Shown: one piece after another, positions 30,890 through 39,609 of the stretch
Layout: every line of letters starts with the position of its first letter
Numbering within the stretch: position 1 is the stretch's first letter
Source: Mycobacterium vicinigordonae
Lineage (GTDB): Bacteria; Actinomycetota; Actinomycetes; Mycobacteriales; Mycobacteriaceae
Direction of reading: 5' to 3'
Assembly (NCBI RefSeq): GCF_013466425.1
Contig: NZ_CP059165.1
Span: forward strand, 2,480,001 to 2,544,000
DNA length: 64,000 nucleotides
Notes under the pieces: model-generated
Told to the model about the DNA's origin: nothing
The model's database searches: none
What the model saw: the letters and a program-made list of their open reading frames with translations, nothing else
Program-made: the position numbers and the translations under genes

Positions 30890-32014
30890 TTACGGTGTCT
30901 CCTCGGTTGGTTCGGAGGTGACGGTGGTCGTCACCGTGCTCTCCGTCATCGGCTCCGAGCTGTCGGACGACTCGGGGTACTCACTGCTCGTCACGCTGGT
31001 CGTGGTGACTGGTGTCGGCTTGTCCGGGGGAGCGTCGTTACCGCTGGCGAAGAACGCCACCGCTGCGGCCACCAGAACCAGCGTCAGGCCCGAGCCGGCG
31101 ACGGTCGCGATCAGCGCGGCGCGACTGCCCGCCTTGACCGGCTGCGGCGAGTAGTCCGGCCCCGTATCGGGCGGTGGCGGGGGTAACGCGACGGCTGCAC
31201 CGCCCAGCGCCGCCCGGGCGGCGTCGCCGAGTTCGGTCACCGTCTGAAACCGCGTCCGCGGATCCTTGGCCAGTGCTCGCGCGACCACCGCGTCGAAGGC
31301 CGGTGGCACGTCGTGAAACACGGCCGCCGGGCGCGGGGGTGGGGCGTGGAAGTGAGCAGAGATCTGCTCTTCATACGTGTCGCCGGGAAACGGTCTGGAT
31401 CCGGTCAGGCATTCGTAGAGCACGCAGCCCAGGGAATACACGTCAGCGCGGGAATCCGTTATGCCCCTGAATCTTTCGGGGGCCAGATAGGCCAGGGTGC
31501 CCATCGTCTGCCCGGTGCTAGTGAGCGAGGTGTCGGTTTGGGCCCTTGCCAGCCCGAAGTCGATCAGGTAGACAAAATCCCGGGCGTGAGCGACCAGGAT
31601 GTTGGACGGCTTGACGTCCCGGTGCACCAACCCGGCGCGATGCGCGCTTTCTAAGGCTGCCGCCGTCTGGTCGATGATTGCCACCGTCTGTGCGGGGGTC
31701 AGCCGCCCGCCCTTCTCGGCGATGAACTTCACCAGGTCGCGGCCGTCGACCAGCCGCATGTCGACATACAGTCGCCCGTCGATCGCGCCGAAGCTGTGAA
31801 TGGGCACAACATGCGGGTCGCTGAGGCTGGCGGCGATACGGGCTTCGCGGCGGAATCGTTGCTGGAACTCCTCGTCCTCGACCAGGTGCGGGGGAAGCAG
31901 CTTGATCGCCACGACGCGGTCGGTCTGGGTGTCGTAGGCGCGGTAGACCTGACCCATGCCGCCGCGTCCCAGCAATCCCTGTAACTGGTACCGACCGAAT
32001 GAGCTATCGGTCAC
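30890..32014 (-). CDS. Membrane Ser/Thr protein kinase with Ser/Thr-rich outer tail, 374 aa
   Basis: Eukaryotic-type protein kinase. The glycine loop is LGRGGMGQVYRAYD, the ATP lysine is Lys38 (VVAIK), HRD is at 131-133, DFG at 152-154, and the activation loop STGQTMGTLAYLAPERF resembles the autophosphorylated loop of PknB-like kinases. A proline-rich linker leads to one membrane segment (about 298-324) and an extracytoplasmic tail of some 50 residues, dominated by Thr, Ser and Glu, with no folded domain evident. GTG 32014 follows AAGGAGG with 3 bases between. It is the third gene of the ppiB operon, 25 bases after the kinase-cyclophilin gene. I do not recall a kinase at this locus in M. tuberculosis. 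The sensor input and substrates are unknown. Confidence 0.93.
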   Translation of the reverse strand: MTDSSFGRYQLQGLLGRGGMGQVYRAYDTQTDRVVAIKLLPPHLVEDEEFQQRFRREARIAASLSDPHVVPIHSFGAIDGRLYVDMRLVDGRDLVKFIAEKGGRLTPAQTVAIIDQTAAALESAHRAGLVHRDVKPSNILVAHARDFVYLIDFGLARAQTDTSLTSTGQTMGTLAYLAPERFRGITDSRADVYSLGCVLYECLTGSRPFPGDTYEEQISAHFHAPPPRPAAVFHDVPPAFDAVVARALAKDPRTRFQTVTELGDAARAALGGAAVALPPPPPDTGPDYSPQPVKAGSRAALIATVAGSGLTLVLVAAAVAFFASGNDAPPDKPTPVTTTSVTSSEYPESSDSSEPMTESTVTTTVTSEPTEETP

Positions 32015-32039
32015 GAGCCTCCTTCGAGCTAGTCGCGCA

Positions 32040-33833
32040 CTAGTCGGGCAAAACTGAGGTGATCACCACGTCGGTGGCGGGCGATCCGTCCTGGCCACCT
32101 CCTACCACACCCGCCGCGGCGATCCTGTCCAGGGTAGCCAGTCCATCGGCCTGGACGGTGCCAAACACCGTGTAGTTGGGCGGCAACGCGGAGTCGCGGT
32201 AGACGAGGAAGAATTGGCTGCCGTTGGTGTCGGGTCCGGCGTTGGCCATGGCCAGGGTGCCGCGTGGATAGACGACCGGTTGCTGCAGCTTGGGGTCCTG
32301 CGCGGGGTATTGGTCAGTGGGGTATTCGTTGCCGAATTGGTAGCCCGGACCGCCGGTGCCGTTACCAGCGGGGTGGCCGCACTGCAGTACCGACAGCGCC
32401 TTTGCCGTAGTCAGGCGGTGACACTTTGTGTCCTTGAAATAGCCCTGAGTGGCGAGACTGATGAAACTGTTGACGGTGCAAGGGGATTCGTTATTGGCCA
32501 GCATCAAACCGATGTTGCCCTGGTTGGTCACCATGCTGACGCTGACCTGGGCGGGGTCGGTGGGTACCGTGCCGGTGCGCGGCGGTTTGACTTCCTTGGC
32601 AGCCCGTTCCGACGTTGCCGGGTACTGGCAGTTTGCCCCGACGCCGGACGACGGCCGAAACGGCGGGAGCGGTGTCGCGCTGCCGAATTGTGCAGGTGGC
32701 GGGCTGGCGAAGCTGGAGTCGACCGAGGTGCCCCGCGACGTGGTCGAGCCGCTGTGGTCGTCCGTCCCGACCGCGACGGCGACGGCGGTCACCACGGCGA
32801 CGACCGCAACCGCCGCGGCAACCGCCCCGCCGGCGATCCACTGAATTCGGCGTCGTCGGGCCAGCTCGGCGCGTTGCTGGCGCTCTGGCTGCACCCCAAA
32901 ATTCGGCTCCGTGCGCAAGTGTTCGCTGGCCGGGGGCCAGCCGGGAAAGCCGGCAGGTTGGATCGCAGGGTGGGGGGCTGGTGCGTGCGCAATGGGGGTG
33001 GTCCACGCGGAGCCGACCGGGCCGGTCAGGGCTACTCGCGCGGCTCTGGCGAACTCGGACGCAGTTCGGTACCGGTCCTGGGGGTTCTTGGCCATACCCC
33101 GAGCAATCACCGCGTCCAGCGCTTGCGGTAGGTCGGGACAGCGCACCGACGGACGCGGCGGCGGCTTCGTCAGGTGGCCCGCGACCTGCTCCTCGAGACT
33201 GTCGCCGGGGTAGGGCCGCTCGCCGGTGAGGCATTCGTAGAGCACGCAGGCCAAGGCGTATACGTCCGAACCCGGATCCGTTGTGCCGTTGAAACGTTCG
33301 GGTGCCATGTAGGCCAGCGTGCCGATCATGTGCCCGGTCTTGGTCATCGCGGTGTCCGCCGCTGCCCGGGCGATCCCGAAGTCGATGAGATAGGCGAAGT
33401 CGCGCCCGGTGATCAAGATATTCGACGGCTTCACATCGCGATGTACCAATTGCTCCTGGTGCGCGCTGTCCAGTGCGCTGGCCACCTGTTCGATGATCGC
33501 TACGGCTCGTGCGGCGTTGAGTCGTCCACCCTCGTCGGCGATGAGCGTGCCCAAGTCGCGGCCCTCGATGAGCCGCATGTCGACATACAATCGACCGTCG
33601 ATCTCGCCGTAGTTGTGGATGGGCACCACGTGCGGGTCGTTGATGGTCGCCGCCGTGCGCGCCTCGCGACGGAATCGTTGCTCGAATGCCGCGTCCCCGG
33701 CGAGGTCCGCGGGCAGCACCTTGACGGCAACGATGCGTTCGGTGATCGTGTCGTGGGCCCGGTAGACCTCACCCATTCCGCCGCGGCCCAACATATCGAG
33801 AAGTTGATACCGGCCGAACGGCTGTGCTGCCAC
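32040..33833 (-). CDS. Ser/Thr protein kinase fused through a membrane segment to a cyclophilin domain, 597 aa
   Basis: A Hanks-type kinase (about 7-270: glycine loop LGRGGMGEVYRAHD, Lys38, HRD 131-133, DFG 151-153, activation loop TKTGHMIGTLAYMAPERF) is followed by a proline-rich juxtamembrane part, basic ELARRRR, one membrane segment (about 332-356) and, outside, a cyclophilin-like domain (about 424-597). The cyclophilin keeps the catalytic-type Arg (CHR, 473) and the NGSQFF segment, and closely matches the PpiB coded just upstream, including the GANCQYPAT...KEVKPPRTG lead-in and the VITSVLPD end. Four Cys residues (402, 452, 471, 485) are shared with PpiB. GTG start; no strong ribosome binding site, so it may be coupled to ppiB, whose stop is 15 bases upstream. 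The outer domain probably senses or binds proline-containing peptides. Confidence 0.93.
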   Translation of the reverse strand: MAAQPFGRYQLLDMLGRGGMGEVYRAHDTITERIVAVKVLPADLAGDAAFEQRFRREARTAATINDPHVVPIHNYGEIDGRLYVDMRLIEGRDLGTLIADEGGRLNAARAVAIIEQVASALDSAHQEQLVHRDVKPSNILITGRDFAYLIDFGIARAAADTAMTKTGHMIGTLAYMAPERFNGTTDPGSDVYALACVLYECLTGERPYPGDSLEEQVAGHLTKPPPRPSVRCPDLPQALDAVIARGMAKNPQDRYRTASEFARAARVALTGPVGSAWTTPIAHAPAPHPAIQPAGFPGWPPASEHLRTEPNFGVQPERQQRAELARRRRIQWIAGGAVAAAVAVVAVVTAVAVAVGTDDHSGSTTSRGTSVDSSFASPPPAQFGSATPLPPFRPSSGVGANCQYPATSERAAKEVKPPRTGTVPTDPAQVSVSMVTNQGNIGLMLANNESPCTVNSFISLATQGYFKDTKCHRLTTAKALSVLQCGHPAGNGTGGPGYQFGNEYPTDQYPAQDPKLQQPVVYPRGTLAMANAGPDTNGSQFFLVYRDSALPPNYTVFGTVQADGLATLDRIAAAGVVGGGQDGSPATDVVITSVLPD

Positions 33834-33848
33834 GAACCGGCCCAGGCC

Positions 33849-34766
33849 TCAGTCAGGTAGCACGGAGGTGATCACCACATCGGTCGCGGGCGCACCTTCG
33901 GGACCGCCACCGGCGACACCCGCCGAGGCGATCTTGTCCAAGGTGGTCAGCCCGTCGGCCTGGATCGTGCCGAACACCGTGTAGTCGGGCGGCAATGCCG
34001 AGTCGCGGTAGACCATGAAGAACTGGCTGCCGTTGCTGTTCGGCTTTTCCGAGTGAGCCATGGCCAGGGTGCCGCGCGGATAGATAACGGGCTGCTTGAG
34101 CTTGGGATCGTTGGGCGGGAACTGATTGGTGGGGAATTCGTTGGCGAAGTCGTAGCCCGGTCCGCCGGTGCCGGTGCCGGTGGGGTCGCCGCACTGCAGG
34201 ACAGAGAGCCCCGCGGACGCGACCAGCCGATGGCATTTGGTGTCCTTGAAGAAGCCCTGCGTGGCGAGACTAATGAAACTGTTGACCGTGCAGGGGGATT
34301 GGTTGTTGGTCAGCATCAAACCGATGTTGCCCTGGTTGGTCACCATGCTGACGCTGACCTGGGCGGGCTCGGTGGGTACTTTGCCGGTGCGCGGCGGCTT
34401 GACTTCCTTGGCGGCCTTCTCGTCTTTGGTCGCTGGGTACTGACAATTGGCGCCCAAGTTGGCCGGAGCTTTGAACTGCGGCATCGGCACAGCGCCGGCG
34501 AGGTCGACGGGCGGCAGATTCGTGGCAGCCGAACCTGAGGTCGCGCTGCTGGGCGTGGTCGACGCCGACGGTTTGCCTTTGTGGTCGTTCTTGCTGACGA
34601 CGACGGCGACCACCACTGCCGCCACCACGGCGACCGCGGCCACTCCAGCACCGGCGATGGTCAGGATGCGTCGCCTCTTGGCCTGCTGGGCACGGCGCTC
34701 CAGCTGTCGCTCGAGTTTGCGCTTGGCGGTTTCCCGTCGCTGCTTGTTCGTTGGCACGGCCGCCAT
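33849..34766 (-). CDS. ppiB: Membrane-anchored cyclophilin-type peptidyl-prolyl isomerase PpiB, 305 aa
   Basis: Cyclophilin that catalyses cis-trans isomerisation of X-Pro bonds in exported proteins, orthologous to Rv2582. A basic coiled N-terminus (KRKLERQLERRAQQAKRRR) precedes one membrane segment (about 34-57), a Ser/Thr/Pro linker and the cyclophilin domain (about 130-305). The active-site Arg is in CHRL (180), and the Gln/Phe segment in NSNGSQFF is kept; positions equivalent to Trp121 and His126 of human CypA are changed (LPPDYTVFG), as I recall for mycobacterial PpiB. ATG 34766 has GGAAAG directly upstream. First gene of an operon with two kinases, divergent from the glyoxalase-type gene 35 bases away. 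Confidence 0.94.
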   Translation of the reverse strand: MAAVPTNKQRRETAKRKLERQLERRAQQAKRRRILTIAGAGVAAVAVVAAVVVAVVVSKNDHKGKPSASTTPSSATSGSAATNLPPVDLAGAVPMPQFKAPANLGANCQYPATKDEKAAKEVKPPRTGKVPTEPAQVSVSMVTNQGNIGLMLTNNQSPCTVNSFISLATQGFFKDTKCHRLVASAGLSVLQCGDPTGTGTGGPGYDFANEFPTNQFPPNDPKLKQPVIYPRGTLAMAHSEKPNSNGSQFFMVYRDSALPPDYTVFGTIQADGLTTLDKIASAGVAGGGPEGAPATDVVITSVLPD

Positions 34767-34801
34767 CTTTCCACGGCTATGGGGATGGGAAACTGGGCAC
34801 C

Positions 34802-35464
34802 GTGTTGATCACCGGATTTCCCGCCGGGTTGTTGCAATGCAACTGCTACGTGCTGGCCGAGCGGCCAGGCGCCGACGCCGTCATTGTCGACCCGGGCCAG
34901 CGCGCGATGGGCCAGTTGCGGCGCATCCTCGACCAGAACCGGCTGACCCCGGCCGCGGTGCTGATCACCCATGGCCACATCGACCACATCTGGTCTGCGC
35001 AGAAGGTGTCCGACACCTTCGGCTGCCCCACCTACATCCACCCGGAAGACCGGTTCATGCTGAAGGACCCGATCTACGGGCTGGGCCCGCGGGCAGCGCA
35101 GCTGGTGGCTGGCGCGTTCTTCCGGGAGCCTAAGCAGGTCGTCGAGCTGGACCGCGACGGCGACAAGATCGACCTCGGCGGTATCTCAGTCAACGTCGAC
35201 CACACCCCAGGCCACACCCGCGGATCGGTGTGTTTCCGAGTGCTTGCCGACAAAGACCTGGTGTTTACCGGCGATACGTTGTTCGAGCGGTCCATCGGCC
35301 GCACTGACTTGTTCGGCGGCAGCGGCCGGGACCTGCTGCGTTCGATCGTCGACAAATTGCTGGTGCTCGATGACGAGACGGTGATACTCCCGGGCCACGG
35401 CAACCCGACGACCATCGGCGCCGAGCGTCGCTTCAACCCGTTCCTCGAAGGTTTGAGCCCGTGA
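34802..35464 (+). CDS. Metallo-beta-lactamase fold hydrolase, glyoxalase II-like, 220 aa
   Basis: Binuclear-metal hydrolase of the glyoxalase II-like branch, orthologous to Rv2581c. The metal motif is THGHIDH (His57, His59, Asp61, His62), with further ligands in [16 protein letters not shown] and LPGHGNPTT. It would hydrolyse a thioester or a related bond; mycobacteria lack glutathione, so a mycothiol thioester is a reasonable guess but not shown. GTG 34802 gives the family start ([10 protein letters not shown]); an in-frame ATG at 34751 would run back through the ppiB start. Its stop overlaps the hisS start by 4 bases. Confidence 0.9.
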   Translation: MLITGFPAGLLQCNCYVLAERPGADAVIVDPGQRAMGQLRRILDQNRLTPAAVLITHGHIDHIWSAQKVSDTFGCPTYIHPEDRFMLKDPIYGLGPRAAQLVAGAFFREPKQVVELDRDGDKIDLGGISVNVDHTPGHTRGSVCFRVLADKDLVFTGDTLFERSIGRTDLFGGSGRDLLRSIVDKLLVLDDETVILPGHGNPTTIGAERRFNPFLEGLSP

Positions 35465-36720
35465 GCGAATTCGTGGCCCCCAAAGGGGTGCCGGACTACT
35501 TCCCGCCCGACTCGGCGCAGTTCGTCGCCGTGCGCGATGGGCTGCTGGACGCGGCCCGGCGCGCCGGGTACGGCCACATCGAGCTGCCGATCTTCGAGGA
35601 GACCGCGCTGTTCGCGCGCGGCGTCGGCGAATCCACCGACGTGGTGTCCAAGGAGATGTACACCTTCGCCGACCGCGGCGACCGCTCGGTGACGTTGCGG
35701 CCCGAGGGTACCGCCGGGGTGGTGCGCGCGGTCATCGAACACGGCCTGGATCGCGGCGGGCTGCCGGTCAAGCTCTGTTATGCGGGGCCGTTCTTCCGCT
35801 ACGAACGTCCGCAGGCCGGCCGCTACCGGCAGCTGCAGCAGGTGGGTGTCGAGGCGATCGGCGTCGACGACCCGGCCCTGGACGCCGAGGTGATTGCGGT
35901 GGCCGACGCCGGCTTCCGGTCGCTGGGGCTGGACGGGTTCCGGCTGGAGATCACTTCGCTGGGCGACGATAGTTGCCGGCCCCAATATCGAGAACTGTTG
36001 CAGGAGTTCTTGTTTGGACTGGAATTGGACGACGAGACCCGGCGCCGCGCGGAGATCAACCCGCTGCGTGTGCTGGACGACAAGCGTCCTGAGGTCAGGG
36101 CCAAGACGGCGGACGCGCCGGTTTTGCTCGATCACCTCTCTGATGCGGCCAAGCAACACTTTGACACCGTGCTGTCGCACCTGGACGCGCTGGGCGTGGC
36201 CTACGTCGTCAACCCGCGCATGGTGCGCGGGCTGGACTATTACACCAAGACCACCTTCGAGTTCGTGCACGACGGGCTGGGCGCCCAGTCTGGCATCGGC
36301 GGTGGCGGGCGCTACGACGGGCTGATGCGTCAGTTGGGCGGACAAGACCTGTCCGGCATCGGTTTTGGGCTCGGCGTGGACCGCACGCTGCTGGCGTTGC
36401 GGGCCGAGGGCAAAAGCGTTGGGTCTACGGCGCGCTGCGAGGTGTTCGGGGTGCCGCTGAGCGAGGCGGCCAAGCTGCGGCTGGCGGTGCTCGGCGGCGA
36501 GCTGCGGGCCGCCGGGGTGCGCGTCGATCTGGCCTATGGCGACCGGGGTCTCAAGGGCGCGATGCGCGCGGCCGACCGCTCGGGGGCCCGCTTTGCTTTG
36601 GTAGTGGGGGATCGCGATCTCGACGCCGGGGTGGTGGGTGTGAAGGATCTGGCAAGCGGGGAGCAGGTCTCGATTCCGGTGGATGCTGTCGTTACCGAGG
36701 TGCTTTCGCGATTGGGCTGA
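35461..36720 (+). CDS. hisS: Histidyl-tRNA synthetase, 419 aa
   Basis: Class II aminoacyl-tRNA synthetase that charges tRNA-His. It has motif 2 ([20 protein letters not shown]), the HisRS signatures [13 protein letters not shown] and [10 protein letters not shown], the [16 protein letters not shown] segment, and a C-terminal anticodon-binding domain (about 325-419). The GTG start at 35461 overlaps the preceding TGA, so translation is probably coupled. Length is normal for bacterial HisRS. Downstream lies a 20-bp tandem repeat instead of the dhaA/linB gene that I recall in M. tuberculosis. Confidence 0.96.
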   Translation: MSEFVAPKGVPDYFPPDSAQFVAVRDGLLDAARRAGYGHIELPIFEETALFARGVGESTDVVSKEMYTFADRGDRSVTLRPEGTAGVVRAVIEHGLDRGGLPVKLCYAGPFFRYERPQAGRYRQLQQVGVEAIGVDDPALDAEVIAVADAGFRSLGLDGFRLEITSLGDDSCRPQYRELLQEFLFGLELDDETRRRAEINPLRVLDDKRPEVRAKTADAPVLLDHLSDAAKQHFDTVLSHLDALGVAYVVNPRMVRGLDYYTKTTFEFVHDGLGAQSGIGGGGRYDGLMRQLGGQDLSGIGFGLGVDRTLLALRAEGKSVGSTARCEVFGVPLSEAAKLRLAVLGGELRAAGVRVDLAYGDRGLKGAMRAADRSGARFALVVGDRDLDAGVVGVKDLASGEQVSIPVDAVVTEVLSRLG

Positions 36721-36730
36721 CGCGCCCGCG

Positions 36731-36820
36731 CCCCTGCCCCTGCTTCGCGGCCCCTGTCCCTGCTTCGCGCCCCCTGCCACGGCTTCGCGGCCCCTGCCCC
36801 TGCTTCGCGGCCCCTGCCGC
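36731..36820. repeat. 20-bp tandem repeat, 4.5 copies, after hisS
   Basis: Four consecutive 20-bp units at 36731, 36751, 36771 and 36791, plus half a unit at 36811. The consensus is CCCCTGCCCCTGCTTCGCGG; units 2 and 3 carry one to three changes. It looks like a minisatellite (VNTR) and may vary in copy number between strains. The rest of the spacer to 36925 has no gene. Confidence 0.85.
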
Positions 36821-36925
36821 AGCGAGCGTCCTCGTATGTACGGTCAATTGGCCTCGCGACCGGCATCTCGGGGTCTCTCGCTGGCCGGGCGGAGGACAAC
36901 CCTCGCCGAAACCTTGACGCATCAA

Positions 36926-36941
36926 TCGAACTATTGTTCGA
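36926..36941. promoter_or_regulatory. LexA (SOS) box upstream of radical SAM gene
   Basis: TCGAAC-TATT-GTTCGA is a perfect palindrome matching the mycobacterial SOS box (TCGAAC N4 GTTCGA). It ends 7 bases before the ATG of the downstream gene, so bound LexA would block its promoter or early transcription. From memory, the M. tuberculosis ortholog Rv2578c is among the genes with LexA boxes. Confidence 0.88.
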
Positions 36942-36948
36942 ATAGGGG

Positions 36949-37977
36949 ATGCGCTGGTCCGATCAAGTGGTAGCTGTCAACGGATCTGCCGTCGACGACG
37001 GCGCGCTCCCCGGCCTGCAGCGGATCGGCTTCGTCCGAACCGTGCGGGTGCCGCAGTTCGAAGGCATGACTTTTCACGAGGTGCTATGCAAGTCCGCACT
37101 TAACAAGGTGCCGAACGCAGCCGCCCTGCCTTTCCAGTACACGGTCAACGGCTACCGCGGGTGCTCGCACGCCTGCCGCTACTGTTTCGCCCGCCCTACC
37201 CACGAGTACCTGGACTTCGATTCCGGTGCCGACTTCGACACCCAGGTCGTCGTCAAGACCAACGTGGCCGAGGTGCTAAGCCGCGAACTCCGCAGGCCGT
37301 CCTGGCAGCGCGAGACCGTTGCCTTGGGCACCAACACCGATCCATACCAACGCGCTGAGGGCCGGTACGCGCTGATGCCCGGCATCATCACCGCGCTCGC
37401 CGCCTCCCGGACGCCGCTGTCGATCTTGACCAAGGGGACATTGCTGCGCCGCGACCTCAAGCTCATAACCGAAGCGGCCCAGCAGGTTCCGATGTCGGTG
37501 TCGATATCGCTGGCGGTCGGGGACGCCGAACTGCACCGAGACGTCGAGCCGGGCACGCCCACGCCGCAGGCCCGGTTGGCGCTGATCTCGGCAATCCGCG
37601 AGGCCAATCTGGACTGCCATGTCATGGTGGCCCCGGTGCTGCCGTACCTCACCGACTCGGTCGAGCACCTCGACGACCTGTTGGGCCAGATCGCGGCCGC
37701 CGGGGCTACCGGCGTGACCGTCTTCGGTCTGCATCTGCGCGGATCGACGCGCGGTTGGTTCATGTCCTGGCTGGCCCACACACATCCCGAACTGGTCAGC
37801 CGGTATCGCGAGCTGTACCGCCGCGGCGCTTACCTGCCGCAGGCCTACCGCGAAATGCTGCGCGAGCGCGCCCGACCATTGGTCGCGAAGTATCGTCTGA
37901 GCGGCGACAGCCGTCGGACCACGCCCGCCGCCGCGGCCATCGCGATGCCTGAGCCCGTCCAGCAGACGCTGTTCTAA
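36949..37977 (+). CDS. SOS-regulated radical SAM protein (SplB-like), 342 aa
   Basis: Radical S-adenosylmethionine protein of the Rv2578c type, related to spore photoproduct lyase-like proteins. The Cys-x3-Cys-x2-Cys iron-sulfur motif is at 72, 76 and 79 (RGCSHACRYCF), followed by ARPTHEYLDF. GTNTDPYQRAEGRY and TVFGLHLRGSTRGWF are conserved family blocks. It probably takes part in DNA damage repair or tolerance, inferred from the LexA box next to its start and from family membership; the lesion acted on is unknown. ATG 36949 has AGGGG directly before it. The stop codon overlaps that of the convergent phosphatase gene. Confidence 0.9.
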   Translation: MRWSDQVVAVNGSAVDDGALPGLQRIGFVRTVRVPQFEGMTFHEVLCKSALNKVPNAAALPFQYTVNGYRGCSHACRYCFARPTHEYLDFDSGADFDTQVVVKTNVAEVLSRELRRPSWQRETVALGTNTDPYQRAEGRYALMPGIITALAASRTPLSILTKGTLLRRDLKLITEAAQQVPMSVSISLAVGDAELHRDVEPGTPTPQARLALISAIREANLDCHVMVAPVLPYLTDSVEHLDDLLGQIAAAGATGVTVFGLHLRGSTRGWFMSWLAHTHPELVSRYRELYRRGAYLPQAYREMLRERARPLVAKYRLSGDSRRTTPAAAAIAMPEPVQQTLF

Positions 37978-39536
37978 CCGCGTGGCTTGGTCAAAGTGAA
38001 CTGATCCACCGCCCGTGTCGCCCCGTAGGGCCCCGTCACCACGTAGTACGTCGCCTTGATCGACGTGTTTCCGCCGGCTTCGCCCGGGTCGACGTCGAAG
38101 GCGACGAAACCGTACGGGTTGTCGCGGTCGCGAAACGCGGACCAGGGCGCGTCCTCCATGACGTAAATCGGTGCCTTTCGTCCGATCGCGGGATCGAATT
38201 CACCGACGCCAGTGATCACCCGGCACCGCAGGTCGGGAAAGAACAAGCCGTTGGTCGGTCGCGACGTGCCGCCTCCGCCGATGACGAGGTGCACCGTTCC
38301 CCGGGTCACGTCGATGACGTCGCTGCGGGTGTCGACGGGGGTCGGCGTGCGGGTGTCGTTGCCCATTACGCCGCGCAGCGGATGGGACCGCTCGTAGTGA
38401 TGCTCGTGGCCGCACAACACGAGATCGACGTGATATTGGTCGAACAGCGGCAGCCACTCCTGGCGTATTCCTAGGTCGGCGCCGTTGCCCTTGGCGGTCG
38501 AGATCGCGGTCTGGTGCATGCAGATCACCAGCCAGTCGATACCCGGATCACGCCGTGCCGCCGCGAGTTCGCCAGCAAGCCAACGCCTCTGCGCACCGCC
38601 GGAATAGCCGTGCACATACGAGTTACCGCCGTCCTGATAGGCGATGTCGTCGTTGTTGAGGCTGATCACCCGCACCGAACCGGCCGTGAAGGAGTACCAC
38701 AATCCGCGCAGCTCGGCGGCCGCCCCCGAATCCGGCACCTCGAAGTAGGCCTGGTAGGCGCCGTAACCGACTGGCCCGTTGCCCAATTCGTTCTCGTGAT
38801 TGCCCGCTGCGGGCATCCACGGCCGGTGCCGGGCTGATCGGGAGTTGTTGACGAACCAATCCGACCAGGTGCGGATCCGGTCGTGTGCCAGGTTGGCGTA
38901 GCACAGGTCGCCGTTGACCAAGTTGAACAGCGGCGCCATCCGTTCGATCGCCGCGGTGGTGTCGCCCGCCGCGGGGGAGCCGATGTTGTCACTGACGTAG
39001 GTACCGTTGGTCAACCGGCCCAGGCTTGGCGTCGACTGATCGCCGAAACTGGTGAAGCGAAGCGGTTTTCGTCCGGACGGCGCCGTCCGGATCGAGCCGA
39101 GTTCGGGGGTGGCGCCATCGTGCACCGCGGCGTAGATGTAGTCGGTGTCTGGGGTCAGGCCGACGAGCCGGGCATGGTTGACGCGAACTTCGGTGCCCGA
39201 CTTCGCATCCCGATACGTGCGAGTCTCGGCCGCCACGCCGTTGCCTAGGCCTCCGGTCGGCGTCCCAAGCAGGACGCGCGGATTGCGCACGGCGTCGGTG
39301 GTGTGCCAGGAGACCGCCACCTCGGTGGCGGCGTCGCGGCCGTACTGCAGGTGCAGGCCGCCCACTGGCGGGGCGCCGGTGCGGTCGGGCTGAACCCAGG
39401 CCCCGGGGGCGTGCGACTTCGACCACAGCAGCGCCGCACCGCCCACCCCGGCGCCGGCGCCGAGCACGGCCGCTGTGGCCCCGGTACCCAACAGCGCGCG
39501 CCGGCTGATGCCTGAGCGTTCCGGGTCGTCGGTCAT
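37974..39536 (-). CDS. Tat-exported purple acid phosphatase-like metallophosphoesterase, 520 aa
   Basis: Exported metallophosphoesterase orthologous to Rv2577. The start ATG 39536 gives a twin-arginine signal (SRRALLG at 11-17, then an Ala/Gly-rich hydrophobic stretch); a longer frame from 39737 lacks a family match and is rejected. An N-terminal Fn3-like part (TEVAVSWHTTD) precedes the metal-binding core: FTSFGDQS, VNGDLCYANL, AAGNHENE, VICMHQT and LCGHEHHYERSH, the motif order of purple acid phosphatases. It would release phosphate from organic phosphoesters in the cell envelope. It converges on the radical SAM gene with overlapping stops. Confidence 0.88.
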   Translation of the reverse strand: MTDDPERSGISRRALLGTGATAAVLGAGAGVGGAALLWSKSHAPGAWVQPDRTGAPPVGGLHLQYGRDAATEVAVSWHTTDAVRNPRVLLGTPTGGLGNGVAAETRTYRDAKSGTEVRVNHARLVGLTPDTDYIYAAVHDGATPELGSIRTAPSGRKPLRFTSFGDQSTPSLGRLTNGTYVSDNIGSPAAGDTTAAIERMAPLFNLVNGDLCYANLAHDRIRTWSDWFVNNSRSARHRPWMPAAGNHENELGNGPVGYGAYQAYFEVPDSGAAAELRGLWYSFTAGSVRVISLNNDDIAYQDGGNSYVHGYSGGAQRRWLAGELAAARRDPGIDWLVICMHQTAISTAKGNGADLGIRQEWLPLFDQYHVDLVLCGHEHHYERSHPLRGVMGNDTRTPTPVDTRSDVIDVTRGTVHLVIGGGGTSRPTNGLFFPDLRCRVITGVGEFDPAIGRKAPIYVMEDAPWSAFRDRDNPYGFVAFDVDPGEAGGNTSIKATYYVVTGPYGATRAVDQFTLTKPRG

Positions 39537-39609
39537 GGCTGTTTCATACCGCAAGCGGGTGAACACCGACAGAATCAGGCGGGGTAACGAATCCGGTAGC
39601 GTTTCCGAT

